From Cryptomeria japonica (taxonomy: Eukaryota; Streptophyta; Pinopsida; Cupressales; Cupressaceae): 64,000 nucleotides of DNA. A model generated the notes under the pieces. That model made no database searches. It was not told the origin of the DNA and saw only the letters and a program-made list of their open reading frames with translations. Below are positions 35,601-46,924 of this stretch, piece by piece. Location of the stretch: positions 238,626,422 to 238,690,421 of the forward strand of contig NC_081406.1 in NCBI RefSeq assembly GCF_030272615.1, read 5' to 3'. The translations under genes and the position numbers were made by a program. Position 1 is the first letter of the stretch; the number at the start of each line of letters is the position of its first letter.

Positions 35601-37390
35601 TTTGTGTAAGGTTCTTGAATTAATCAGAGATTATTCAATTAGGATTAAGAATAGGGGTGAATTTGGCTTAAAGCTTTACATGTTAAAATTAAAGCCCATT
35701 CAATTTGGTTTATTAAATTTAAATACTTTTTTAAGACCTTATTGTTATAACTCTAATTAAATTACTTGTTTAGGTTTAAAGTTCAATTTGTTCTCAGGTT
35801 AGGATTAAAGTTCAATCTCTAATTTTGAGCACTAATTTAACACATAAAATAAAATTTTGATAAATTAGAAATTCCAATTTTGAAAATTAAAAGTACAAAT
35901 ATTTTGATGCATGCATACGATAACTTAGGTGACCTCATATTAATTTGTTATGGACCATAATGTAAGTGGACTATAATTTGTCACATGTGAGTATATTTAA
36001 GACCTATTATTGCATAATAGACCTCCTAATCTGAAATGTTTTTGCATGTACGTGAAGTTGAATATAAATTTAGTTCACCTAAATTATTCAACATGTTTAA
36101 TAGGAGAAAAATGCAATTACACAACAAGCAAGTTGATGGAAATTGAAATTTGCAAATACACATGTATTATCTCAAATTAATTATGTTTTCCAATTAAAAA
36201 AAAATTATTTTTAATCCTATTAAAAATATTAGATAAAAAATATTGAATTCTAATTAATTGATACGTAATACATATTAAATTAAATATCTTCTTTGTTATA
36301 AATTTATGTCACATTTAAGAACTATAATCAATGTAATAGTCCTAATAGGCCTTATTATTAAAATCAATATGACCACATTTGAAAAAACATTTCAAAAAAT
36401 TAATATACTTAACTACCCTTAAGACAAATATATTATGTGATATTAAAGGACCTATCACATGAAATTACTTGTACATGTAGATTAAATATTCAATATATAT
36501 AATTTAGAACCTAAAAATTATGACATAATAGGTCTTATTAATTTTATGACTTAATAGGTCTTATCTATTATAAATGAACTTAATTATATAGGAGAAAAAT
36601 GCAATTACACAACAAGCAAGTTGATGGAAATTGAAATTTGCAAATACACATGTATTATCTCAAATTAATTATGTTTTCCAATTAAAACAAAATTATTTTT
36701 AATCCTATTAAAAATATTAGATAAAAAATATTGAATTCTAATTAATTGATATGTAATACATATTAAATTAAATATCTTCTTTGTTATAAATTTATGTCAC
36801 ATTTAAGAACTATAATCAATGTAATAGTCCTAATCTAGGCCTTATTATTAAAATCAATATGACCACATTTGAAAAAACATTTCACAAAATTAATATACTT
36901 AACTACCCTTAAGACAAATATATTATGTGATATTAAAGGACCTATCACATGAAATTACTTGTACATGTAGATTAAATATTCAATATATATAATTTAGAAC
37001 CTAAAAATTATGACATAATAGGTCTTATTAATTTTATGACTTAATAGGTCTTATCTATTATAAATGAACTTAATTATATAGGAGAAAAATGCAATTACAC
37101 AACAAGCAAGTTGATGGAAATTGAAATTTGCAAATACACATGTATTATCTCAAATTAATTATGTTTTCCAATTAAAACAAAATTATTTTTAATCCTATTA
37201 AAAATATTAGATAAAAAATATTGAATTCTAATTAATTGATACGTAATACATATTAAATTAAATAGAAATAAAATTAAAAATACATACTTGCATCATGATA
37301 TCTTTGTCTTCTTTGTTCTCGATATCTTTCTTCCGTTTCGGGAGAATAATTCCTTGAAGTCTTATTTTGCCTTCTCTTCTTGTTCCCCAT
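32608..37390 (-). CDS. DDE/DDD transposase, Sola-like, five exons, 934 aa
   Basis: Exons on the minus strand are 37390-37288, 35582-33561, 33466-33161, 33073-32945 and 32852-32608. Every donor is GT, every acceptor AG, every intron is phase 1, and the joined 2805 bases are one open frame from MGNKKRRQNK to a TGA at 32608-32610. The N-terminus is basic. A helix-turn-helix-like stretch lies at about residues 219-246 (SSLSSEFGFSRRTISKYVKR). The catalytic core has Asp at about 510 (VVDFAENYSF), Asp at about 605 (VWSDGCATQFKS) and an acidic residue in HGKGEHDGAG (Asp at about 646). Cys motifs lie at about 407-417 and in exon 3 (RSLHCVM, CFCSEC). It would cut the element's ends and join them to target DNA in the nucleus. 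The Sola label is inferred. Confidence 0.82.
36103..37264. repeat. Tandem repeat of ~489 bp inside transposase intron 1
   Basis: Unit 1 is 36103-36590, unit 2 is 36591-37080 and a partial third copy runs from 37081 to about 37264, each starting GGAGAAAAATGCAATTACAC. The copies are nearly identical, with only a few changes, so the duplication is recent. It makes up most of the 1705-bp first intron of the transposase gene. Confidence 0.92.
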
Positions 37391-37562
37391 GCTTTTACAA
37401 AAAACCTTCAAATTATTCGCCTTCAAAATAATTTTCAAATATCTTCTCTCATCCAAAAGTGCGAATTATTTTAATCATTTGAGTGATAAAAAGCGAAAAA
37501 AAATTATGGATATTTATACGATTCCACAAATGAAAAAAAAAACAAAAAATGCGTCGGCCCGT

Positions 37563-37730
37563 GTTCGAACGAAAGCCGACAGTTAAAAATTGTTGGGTTC
37601 GCTCGAACATGGTAGTTAAAAAAAAATGCATGCCGAAATTTAGCTCGCAGGTTCGAGCGAATGGGGGTTCACTCGAACCCATTTTGGTTCGAGCGAACCC
37701 AATCCGATCGAACATGTGTTCGATCGAAAC
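37563..37730. repeat. Right subterminal inverted motifs (TTCGCTCGAAC type)
   Basis: Copies of GTTCGCTCGAAC or its complement lie at 37597-37608, about 37651-37660, about 37667-37680 and about 37686-37699, with looser copies at 37563 and 37715 (GTTCGAACGAAA, GTTCGATCGAAA). They mirror the left-end cluster and sit just upstream of the transposase start codon (37390), so they could also act in its promoter. Confidence 0.8.
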
Positions 37731-38503
37731 CCCAAAATTAGAAGTTTCTCCCAAAAAATTTCAGAGTTCTGAAGAATTAATGACTTCGGAGCTCTGGTTC
37801 AGTACACGAATGAAATAATATTGATAACCCAAAAATATTAGATGGTAGTACTCGAAACAAGCTTTCCAATGGATATAATTTTGTTATATTTTGAATTTAT
37901 TATGTTCTTGATTTTTTAATTTTATTAAAAGTTGGTTTTTCACCGAACATGAACTTCTCTGTTCAACGCATTGGGAAAAATAAGAAACTAATTCAAAAAA
38001 AATTTGAAAAATATCTATGCCCTTGGTATTGATGTCTTCTTTCTAACAAAAAAAAAAAAATTGAATTTCGATTTATATAGAACAAGTTATGTGTTCAAAC
38101 GTAAACCTATGTTTGAATTATGACTAGTCGGACTTCAAAACTTTATAAAATGAAAAATATTGAACATATCACTATAAAACCAAATGCATGCCCTGGATAT
38201 TGATGTTACAAACCAAAATTCGAAAGAATTGAGTTTTTATCATTTATATAAAAAAAGTTATGCATTTCGGAAGGCACATCACTCTTAAAAAATGTAGTTT
38301 GTTGTAAAAAACTACTTTTCGAGGGAGATGGAAATTTTTTTAAAAAAATCTTTCAAAAAAATTTGAAAAAAATGTATATAGAATCTACAAACAAAATGCT
38401 AGAAATCACTAATTTACATCATCTTCAAATTTTTAATAGTTTAAAAGTTATAGTTCTCGGAAGTTGAAGATTATTTTAAAAATGTACATCTCAGTGTCAA
38501 AAG

Positions 38504-38540
38504 TGGCAAAAAAGTGGGAACCATTATTGTGAGTTCACCC
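38504..38540 (-). repeat. Right terminal inverted repeat
   Basis: On the minus strand it reads GGGTGAACTCACAATAATGG and continues TTCCCACTTTTTTGCCA, the partner of 25535-25569. The duplication ttgg follows directly at 38541-38544. Confidence 0.88.
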
Positions 38541-38544
38541 TTGG

Positions 38545-41130
38545 TTATGGCATAAAAGGTTGTGTCATATGAATTTTGATTGCATTGTGAAGATCAGTTC
38601 AACTAAGGTTGTTAGAGATATACCTAAGATTATGAAGCCCTATAATCATGTATGTAAAGAATGTCAAATGGGTAAACATGTCAAAAACTCTTTTAGGAGT
38701 ATACAAGATAAATCAAATGATGTTCTTGATCTTATTCATATTGATTTGTGTGGCCCTGCTAGCGTTAAAAGTTTTCATGGTGATAGATATTTCATGTTAA
38801 TCATTTATGATTCTTCTAGAATGATGTGGGTTACTTTTTTGAGAGAGAAATCTGAAGCCTTTGAAAAGTTTAAAATATTTAAGGCTAAAGTGGAAACTGA
38901 GATAGGATTGAAGATTAAATGTTTGAGATCATATCATGGTGGAGAATTCATATCCGATGAGTTTAATAACTTTTGTGACAAACATGGTATTAGAAGACAA
39001 TTTTCTGCTCCCCGGACAATTCAGTAGAAAGGAGTTGTGGAAAGGAAAAACAAAACTATCTTGGATGTTGCTAGAAAAATGACGATGGAAGCTAATCTAC
39101 CACATATCTAGTGGAGAGAATCAGATAGTACAGCGGTTTATATATTCAGCAGAGTACATATCAAAGGAGAAACTGGTTAGACACCTTACGAATTATGGTT
39201 TGGCAATACACCTACAGTTAAGTATTTTAGAATTTTTGGTAGTAAATGTTATATCAGGAGAGATGATACTATTGCAAAATGTGATCCTAGAAGTGATGAA
39301 GGCATATTTCTTGGTTATTCTAATGAAAGAAAAGCATATAGATGTTATAACAAGAGATTGCATAGAATAGTGGAGAGTGCTAATGTCAAAGTAGATGAGC
39401 TGAGCAAAAGTCAAATCAGAATTTATGAGAAGGAATCGGCAGTGGAAATGATTATATCTAAACCGGTAGAACCTTTACCAAAACAGAGAGTTGAACCAGT
39501 TACTCTGGCAACATCAAAGAATTCTACAGTAACTGAAGAACAGGGAAGAGGAACAGAGAGTCTGAAGACTCCTAGGTATGTGAGATTGAATCATTCTAAA
39601 GATCAAATCATTAGGGATAAGAACAACAGAGTGATGACAAGAAGAAGACTGGCAATTAATGAGCTATGTTTAATTTCACAATTTGATCCGGTATCAGTAA
39701 TTGAAGCATGTAAAGATGAATTTTGGTTAAAAGCTATGGAAGAAGAATTAGATCACATTGAGAAAAATAACACATGGACTTTGGTTCCCCAGTCTAAAAA
39801 TAAAAATGTTATTGGAACTAAATGGGTCTTTAGGAATAAATTGAATGAGGATGGTAAAGTTATAAAGAATAAGGCTAGATTGGTTTGTAAAGGATATTCC
39901 CAGAAGGAAGGAATTGATTATGGAGAAACTTTTGCACCAATAGCTAGGATTGAAGCTGTAAGATTATTTCTTGCCTATGTTGCTTATAAAAACTACAAGA
40001 TTTATCAAATGGATCTTAAATGTGCATTCTTGAATGGGGATCTTGATTAGGAAGTTTATATTGAGCAACCTGATGGTTTTCACTATCAGATGATACTGAT
40101 ATGGTTTGTAGGTTAAGGAAAGCTTTATATGGATTGAAACAAGTACCTAGAGCTTGGTATGCAAGGTTGGATAAATATCTTTTGAAGCTTGGTTTTACTA
40201 AGGGCAGTCCTGACAGTAATCTATATTATAAAATCACTGATGATGACATACTGATTGTTGAAGTATTTTTTGATGACATTATTTTTGGAGGTGAAGATAA
40301 ATTATGCATAGAATTTTCTAAGAACATGGAGAAAGAATTTGAGATGTCTATGATTGGTGAGATGAAATTTTTCTTAGGTTTGCAGATTACTCAGACCGAC
40401 AAAGGTATTTTTATCTGTCAAACTAAGTATGCTAAGGAATTGTTGAATAAATTTGGTATGGGAGATTCTAAACTGATAAGTACGCCTATGGTTACAAGTG
40501 ATAAATTGATAAGGAAATATATTTTTGCACTGATATAAATCCTACTAGATACAAATCTATGATTGGAGGTCTACTTTATCTAACTCAGACTAGGCCTGAC
40601 ATTATGAATGTTGTTTGTATTGTTTCAAGATTTCAGAGTGATCCTAGAGAAAATCATGAGATGGAGGTGAAAAGGATTTTTAGATACTTGCAAGGTACAT
40701 TAGAATATGGTTTATGGTGTCCTAAGGATGATAACTTTCTTTTATGTTCATATACAGATGTTGATTGGGTTGGAGATGTTGATGACCAAAAAAGTACTTC
40801 CGGTGGAGCTTTATTTCTTAGAAAGAAGTTGGTTTCATGGATCAGCAAGAAATAGTCATCTACTTATTTATCAACTACTGAAGCTGAGTATGTTGTTGCT
40901 GCTACTAATTGTACACAAGTTTTATCGATGAAGCAAATGTTGAAAGATATAAAGGTGGATTGTGATACACCGATAGTTATTCATTGTGATAACTCTGCTT
41001 CTATTGATATATCAAAGAATCTGGTATTTTACTCTAAGACAAAGCACATATCTTTCAAGTATAACTTTTTGAAGAAGAAGATGGAATCAAATGAAGTTAA
41101 ACTGGTTAATGTGAACACTAAAGAATAGAT
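38545..41130 (+). pseudogene. pol region of copia element A (broken)
   Basis: This part continues right after the nested transposon: the GAG-pre-integrase box (LWHKRLCHMNFD), integrase core (about 38720-39010, DLIHIDLCGPASVKSFHGD), reverse transcriptase (about 39690-40540, opening with [19 protein letters not shown]) and copia RNase H (about 40700-41130, DDQKSTSGGALFL). The order integrase before reverse transcriptase marks it as Ty1/copia. Several breaks interrupt it. Confidence 0.93.
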
Positions 41131-41566
41131 TGTAGATATTTTCACTAAACCCTTATCCAAGGAATCAATTGAATACCTGAGAGACAGATTGGGGGTTTTT
41201 GCCCCTCCGACAGAGACTTGATTGATGCGATTTGGCTTCAGTCCAGTATGTATTATCAGAGATACTATTCATTTTGGCACTAATGTGGGATGCTACTACT
41301 CAGGGGGAGTAGTCAACTTTGAGATTCTGAGGCTTATCCTTTTTCTTTGATATTTTTGTCAGATTTCTAGCATTGATGTCAAAGGGGGAGAGATAGTGAT
41401 GTGAAAAAGAAATTCATAACTTTAAAGATATATTATTTAAAGGGGGAGAGTTATTCATATTCATAGCTACATGCAGGAGATTATTGGTTGTCTTCCACAG
41501 GGGGGGACTTGTTTTGCATTTCTTGGTACTTAGATGTTTTTCACATCTACTGTTGCCATCAATGGC
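41131..41566. other. Untranslated leader between pol and 3' LTR of copia A
   Basis: About 430 bp has no gene. Runs such as CAGGGGGAGTAG, AAAGGGGGAGAG and AAAGGGGGAGAGTT are purine-rich tracts typical of the end of copia elements, and the last one abuts the 3' LTR. Confidence 0.7.
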
Positions 41567-41578
41567 GAAAGGGGAGAT
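41567..41578 (+). promoter_or_regulatory. Polypurine tract of copia element A
   Basis: GAAAGGGGAGAT lies directly before the TGTTGG start of the 3' LTR, in the normal place for priming of plus-strand DNA. Confidence 0.85.
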
Positions 41579-42782
41579 TGTTGGCCATTTGGAGGAATTG
41601 ATTAGGTGTTGCATTGATGTTTTGTCATTGATGTCAACACTAGTTATTTGGATGATTTATCGGCACCCTTTTGGTCCTGGTAGATTGAGTAGTTTTTGGT
41701 TAACTGAGATCCGGCATGATCTGGTTGACTTTGGTATAATCTGGTGATGGAATTGGCTTGTTCATGATGCTTATACTCATATTTGGTCAATTGGTTTTGG
41801 TCTGGTGATTGCATGCTATCTTGATTGCTTAGAAGATTGGTTTCTAGTTCTGGCGAGGGTTTCACCGACAGAGCTTTTGGTGGAGATCTTTGATGCATTA
41901 TATAATTGGTGTTGGTGCATCTTCTGATGGAGTTTCAGGATGTTGTTGGTGATCATGTTCGAGACTTGGCATTTGGAGATCATTACTCAAGCATGTGGAC
42001 CTATACTTGGTCCTAGTTGATCCAAGTTATGGATCGGCATTGATGTAACGTATGGATAGGACCTATTGTTGTATTTCTAGGATGTCTTATGTGTTGGATA
42101 TTATTTGTTTTGGACTAAAGCCGACATGGTTTGTAATTATGTAATTGGTTTATTGTTTAGTGGCCAACCTGAATTTTTATGGTCGAGGGTTTGTATAAAT
42201 AAGATGTAAGATCTCATGGTAGATCATCATGGTTAATGTTAGAGGTCATGGTCAAGGAATGTAATATGCTAATAATGTAATATCATTCAAGCAAAGGAAT
42301 GTGTCGATCATTGGAGATCGAATTGGGTTTATAAGAGGATTTATTCATCTGGTATTGAGCTTAACTGGAACTGTACTCAGGCATAGGAGATGATATCTTT
42401 TGCAGTTCAATACTTCTCCGGATTGTAGTCTAGATTTGTATGTAATCAGTTAGACTCCTTTTGTGATGAGCAGTGTGCTCTAGGTCGTTGGCCTTCCTGC
42501 AAGTGCAAGCCCCTTCATTGTAAATTCACATACTTACTGCAGAATTATTATCTAATTGTGGGTAGGCTTCCCACCATGGTTTTTCCCTTTATCATGTTTT
42601 CCACGTACAAATCTTGGTGTTGTGTGGATGGCTTTTATTCTGTGATTATTGTTTATACTTAGTTAGATTAACTTCTATTTCGATATTGTTGTTTTAAATT
42701 GCTAAATCTTACGGTAATTTGTGACAACTGATTCACCCCCCCCCCCTCTCAATTGTCTTCCAGTTATCTGAACTATCTAACA
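41579..42782 (+). repeat. 3' LTR of copia element A (1204 bp)
   Basis: It starts TGTTGGCCATTTGG and ends ATCTAACA, matching 22734-23933. The two copies differ at roughly 40 of the first 360 positions and less further on. The target duplication tcccc follows at 42783-42787. Confidence 0.93.
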
Positions 42783-44800
42783 TCCCCCTCTAGGTAAAGT
42801 TGTTTGATTGCTAATTTCTTTGCCATTTTAACAGCCAAGAGAGCACCCTAACACTCAACCTCATTATCCATCCCTTCGACCAATTTTTTTTCCCCCGTGG
42901 CTATTAAATTCTCATTCCATTCCTGCACAACATACCTTGCACCTAAGGGCCACAAATTTCCCTTTGAGGATCTATCAAAATTTGCATTGATCCAATCTTC
43001 TTCAGGTTTCACCCATTCAACTTCCTCTATATTCTTGACTCCTAGATTATCCTGAGATGACCCATTAACAAGTTGATACCTAATAAATGACCATTTAGAT
43101 TGAACTTCATTGTCTTCCTTACTAACCTGAATCTTGGAAAGATTATGTTGTGTAGTAGCAATGCTCAATAATTCTGAAATTAAAGTCTCTATTATTCCAT
43201 ACAAATGCACAAGTGGATTATGTTTCTCTTAGAAGATCCTTATGTTTCTCTCCTTTCACAACTCCTAGATCACTACAAAAAGGGTGACTTGCCAAATGCA
43301 TGAGAAGTCATTTTTTTCTTAATTGTGAATCTACTATCCTAGGTTTTTGGTGACAAAATACCAAGATTCATTTGCAAATTCACAATGTAGGAACACATGA
43401 TCAATAGACTCTTCATTCTTGTTGTACATCACACATCTATATGGACCTAAGAAACCAATTCGCTAAAGTCTATCACTCATGAGAATCCTACCTTTAAAAG
43501 TCAACAAAAAAAATGAAACTTCCTTCAATAGACAATATTTACTCCAACAAAGGATGTAAGGCCAACTCTCCTCCATTTCTGCCACATCCAAAATTTTATA
43601 CCCAATCTTAATTGAATATTTGTCATGATTGGATCCACACCTAACAATAACATCATTTCCTCCAAATAAAAGAACCCTTTGTTCTATCAAAATTCTTTGA
43701 AACGAGACTTCACTCTCCCTATCTAAATTTAATTCATCAACCACGTTCTACTTCCACTCCTCTGTACCCTCCTTCAAAAATTAAACCAAAAATCCTATCA
43801 CTCTAGGGCCCCATCGATTTAAAGTTACTTGTTTCATAGCCTAAAAAAATTTATCCTTCCTTAACACCTTAAACCCGTCACATGAATCATCCCAAAACAA
43901 AGCCAATTTACCATCGTCCTACATCCACATTAGATGATCTGCAATTAGCAAGTGGCATGAGACCATGAAAATCCAAATTACTAAACCATGATGGGGGTTC
44001 TAAATAGTTAAAATATGCTCCTTCAAGGGGTTATCCAGATACTTCGCTTGGATAACTTCAACCCACATATTATTCAGATTATTGTACATGCTCCAAACTA
44101 GCTTTGCTCCAATTGCCTCATTCATCAATTGCTAATTCGACAACCCTACCCCACCAAATTTGCTCGGGTTTGCAATTTTTATCCCATGTCAAAAGAGGTA
44201 TCTTGTCATGTTCATGACTACCATTCCAAAAAAACTTCGTCATTCTCTACTCAACCACCCTGATAATCTTTGTTGAGATTTGAAGGCACGTCGTAAAGAA
44301 GATGGGGATTGCAGAAATAACAGATTTAAGCACAACAATTTGTCCCATGGATGTCAACCATTTACTCTTCCACCCATCCATTTTTTTGAGGTAGCTATCA
44401 ACTAAGCCCTTCCAAAAATGTGACTTACAAGCTCCAGCGAAAAGCAAAGTGCCCGACAATTTCTCAAGAAAATCTCTTAGCTTTATCTCCAAGATATTAG
44501 TAATTTCTCTATGTTTATCCGCCTTGGTGTTAAAGAATAAAATCTCAGATGTCTTCAAATTATTGCACTACTCGGAAGCTCAGCTATAGGAATTCACTGT
44601 TGATTTAATACATTTGGCCTCTCTGAAAGGAGACTCTCCCATTAGCAAGGTGTCATCCACAAATTGTAAATGGGTGGTAGGATTGAGGCCTCTAGCAATC
44701 CTTACTCTTGTCCACAAGTCATCCACTCGTTTTTTAGTGATGAATCTACCCAACACATCGATCATAATGATGAATAATATTAATATTAAATCATTGTTAT
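42783..44800 (-). pseudogene. LINE B: reverse transcriptase to RNase H, decayed
   Basis: Read from right to left: the end of a LINE reverse transcriptase (44580-44770, FIIMIDVLGRFITKKRVDDL, then LQFVDDTLLMGE, the F(A/V)DD active-site box), the thumb region (44247-44558, KTSEILFFNTKADKHREI, then WKSKWLTSMGQIVVLKSV), a zinc-binding zf-RVT-like part (43463-43744) and the first half of RNase H (42848-43210, WVKPEEDWINANFDRSSKGN). The second half lies at 22480-22733. Many stops and frame changes are present. The sequence stops being LINE-like near 44800, just before a MITE-like repeat. Confidence 0.88.
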
Positions 44801-44843
44801 TAATTAAAAATAATGATGTACAATAACTTTTAAATAAATTTAG

Positions 44844-45250
44844 TAGAAGAGAGGACATAGTAGTTGAGCACCCTAACTTCACGTCTCTCCTAATCCTATG
44901 TGATGATATTAAATCACTTGTATTTTTTTATAGTACCTTACTTGGCAAGTCCCTTGCTTATATGTAAAATTTCAAGGCCGCATCATCAAATATGGTGTAC
45001 ATTAGTATGTTTGCTATTGAGGTGTCCAAAAAGCCCTAGAAAATATTTGACTTGTAGTTGTGCACTAAGTTAACATCACATGATTTTTTTCTTTTTAGAT
45101 ATAAACGTTACATTTCATTCAATTGTGAGTATTTATGATCAATACTATAACTTTAAAGGCACAACCATTAGTGTTATATTATTAAAACTAACAAACACAA
45201 AATTAACAAATGTTTTCACAAATATTAGAGTATGGTCAACTACTAGATTT
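44844..45250. mobile_element. MITE-like repeat, copy 1
   Basis: The ends carry inverted repeats: TAGTAGTTGA at 44858-44867 and TCAACTACTA at 45236-45245, a perfect 10-bp pair. The left part (GAGAGGACATAGTAGTTGAGCACC, split here as two motifs GAGAGGACATAG and TAGTTGAGCACC) and the middle (ACTTGGCAAGTC, then CATCATCAAATATGGTG) match copy 2 at 49395-49873. No coding sequence. It looks like a short non-autonomous DNA transposon; target duplication not resolved. Confidence 0.65.
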
Positions 45251-46920
45251 TTTATCAAACTATTATGTTGTTTGCCCCTAAATTAATATGTCATAATTCA
45301 TATATCACTAACCAACAAATACTATTATTACAATACTACACAAACAAATACATGTCAATCCTATATTGATTATTGTTTTAATACATCTATAATCTTCATT
45401 GACCTAATAAAATTGTAATACATGTGATTTTAAAAAAAAAATTGATATTAAACTATCTTATCTATCTAAATTAATATGATATATATCACTAAACAATGGT
45501 ACGACAACAAATACATCCAAAACATGACTGTTATTTATTTGGAAAAATGATTTCCTAAAGCAATACAAATAAATTTTTATTTTATATATTAAACCAAAAC
45601 AAAAAGATTTTGGCAACTAACAAGTTGTGAAAATAAAATGAATAAAATAGTTATTATAAAGTCTAATAACATAGCCTGCTGTAAAAAAACGTAATACTGA
45701 ATGTTGATCTACTACATTTCAACACTTGAACATGGGGAGAATGAATTTACAAATTACATTCATCGGTCATTGTTTCAAATTAGAATTTATTAAGCTAAAG
45801 AAGCTACCATATAATTCATATTAGGCATGAATTTATTAAGCTAAAGACGCTACCATATAATTCATATTAGGCATACAATCAGTCATTGTAGGGACGCGTC
45901 TATTCTGGCTCCAAAACAGAGTACGGATTGACTAACACGCGTGTTAGTTGCGCATTTTACACCTTCGATTTTACAATAAACGACTGTTATTGACTAACAC
46001 GTCGCTATCACGCTGTACGAAATATCCGTTTTAAAACCAAAATAGCTGCAGCCGTCATTGTATCGCCTGCAGTACATGCTATTCAAATTAGAATTTACTA
46101 AACATACAGTCGGACTGCAGCTTTTCTGACAATCTGTCATACATAAAAAAAAATTACACCAAGTCAAACTAAAGTGTCATAAATAAAAAGTACACTAAGT
46201 GAAAATAAATGTCTACCTATATTCTTATTATTCAGTTATAGTTCGCATTCAAGCTAATAAATATTAATTCACTGAGCCAGTTTTTTCCGTCAAACCTTTA
46301 ATTTCGGTTGAGGCAGGAGTGGACAGAGCCAGGCTCGTCTGAATGATTTGTTCTACGGTCATGACTAATGTGCACGTCGGGAATGTAGAGATATAATTAC
46401 GATAATGACCAGCAGACAGCTTTAGAAAAATATATCTAGGAAGTTGAGTTCCATGGAGTATTCTGATGGGGGACATGGGACAGGTTTTGGGGCTTGGGGA
46501 TCCAGGGCCTAAATTAGGGGACACTGAGAGGATGGTGGCAGAGTGGTGGTGGTGGGGTAAGGGAGCATTGCTGATATAAAAATAGAGGTGAAATGAAATC
46601 TTCAAGATAAAATCTACAATATAACAGCTTTGTGAGTGTTTCATGGAAAGCCAACTAGTTTTCACGATGTTAAAGATTGCAATCAGTATGTAATGGCTTG
46701 TGTCATATAACAAGCAGCTTGACGACATCCCTAATAGAGGTGGTGGAGGTGGCAGAAGTGGTGGTGCTATGAGGGGACGTTTCCCCCAAGTCCCCAAGTC
46801 TTGAAAACATCCCCTTATGGAGGACGCGAATTTTTTTGGGGGGGACGCATCCCCAATGAACACTAGCAAGAACTATCGAAATGTTGCTTCTATGCACAAA
46901 CTTCCATATCATTATTAGTC
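45251..46920. other. Gene-free flank downstream of the GRAS gene and LINE fragment
   Basis: AT-rich to about 45720. A tandem pair of 46-bp units lies at 45783-45828 and 45829-45874, differing at about one base. A GC-richer part at 45890-46100 holds a perfect 18-bp palindrome. Around 46530-46860 there are GGT and GGGGGACG-type G-rich runs. A 201-residue minus-strand frame (46264-46869) is of low complexity and not accepted as a gene. Confidence 0.6.
45931..45948. repeat. Perfect 18-bp palindrome with CGCG core
   Basis: ACTAACACGCGTGTTAGT is its own reverse complement. A related TGACTAACACGTCGC lies at about 45978. The ACGCGT core resembles the CGCG box bound by plant CAMTA factors, but no gene start is close. 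Confidence 0.6.
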
Positions 46921-46924
46921 CCAA

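Larger units (their letters stand above)
25535..38540. mobile_element. Sola-like DNA transposon, 13.0 kb, two convergent genes
   Basis: This is a cut-and-paste type element with terminal inverted repeats of about 35 bp (25535-25569 and 38504-38540), a 4-bp ttgg target duplication and subterminal inverted motifs at both ends. It carries a minus-strand five-exon gene for a DDE/DDD transposase and a plus-strand gene of unknown function. Between these lie a 2.7-kb satellite, a CT microsatellite and degenerate direct repeats. A 4-bp duplication together with the motif pattern DFAENYSF, then SDGCATQFK, then HGKGEHDGAG fits the Sola superfamily as I know it; other 4-bp families are less like it. The transposase frame is intact across all five exons, so the element may be autonomous or only recently dead. 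Confidence 0.8.
22734..42782 (+). mobile_element. Ty1/copia element A, split by a 13-kb DNA transposon
   Basis: The order is 5' LTR (22734-23933), initiator-Met primer site, gag and protease, then the nested DNA transposon (25535-38540), then integrase, reverse transcriptase, RNase H, polypurine tract and 3' LTR (41579-42782). The target duplication tcccc lies at 22729-22733 and 42783-42787. Without the nested transposon the element is about 7 kb. The LTRs differ by about 10% in their first 360 bp, so it is clearly older than the Tat element. The coding region is broken in several places. It inserted into the RNase H part of LINE B. Confidence 0.93.

Noticed and set aside
46264-46869. 201-residue minus-strand frame
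   Set aside because: Low-complexity Pro/His and GGGGACG-type repeats, no domain, no supporting context.
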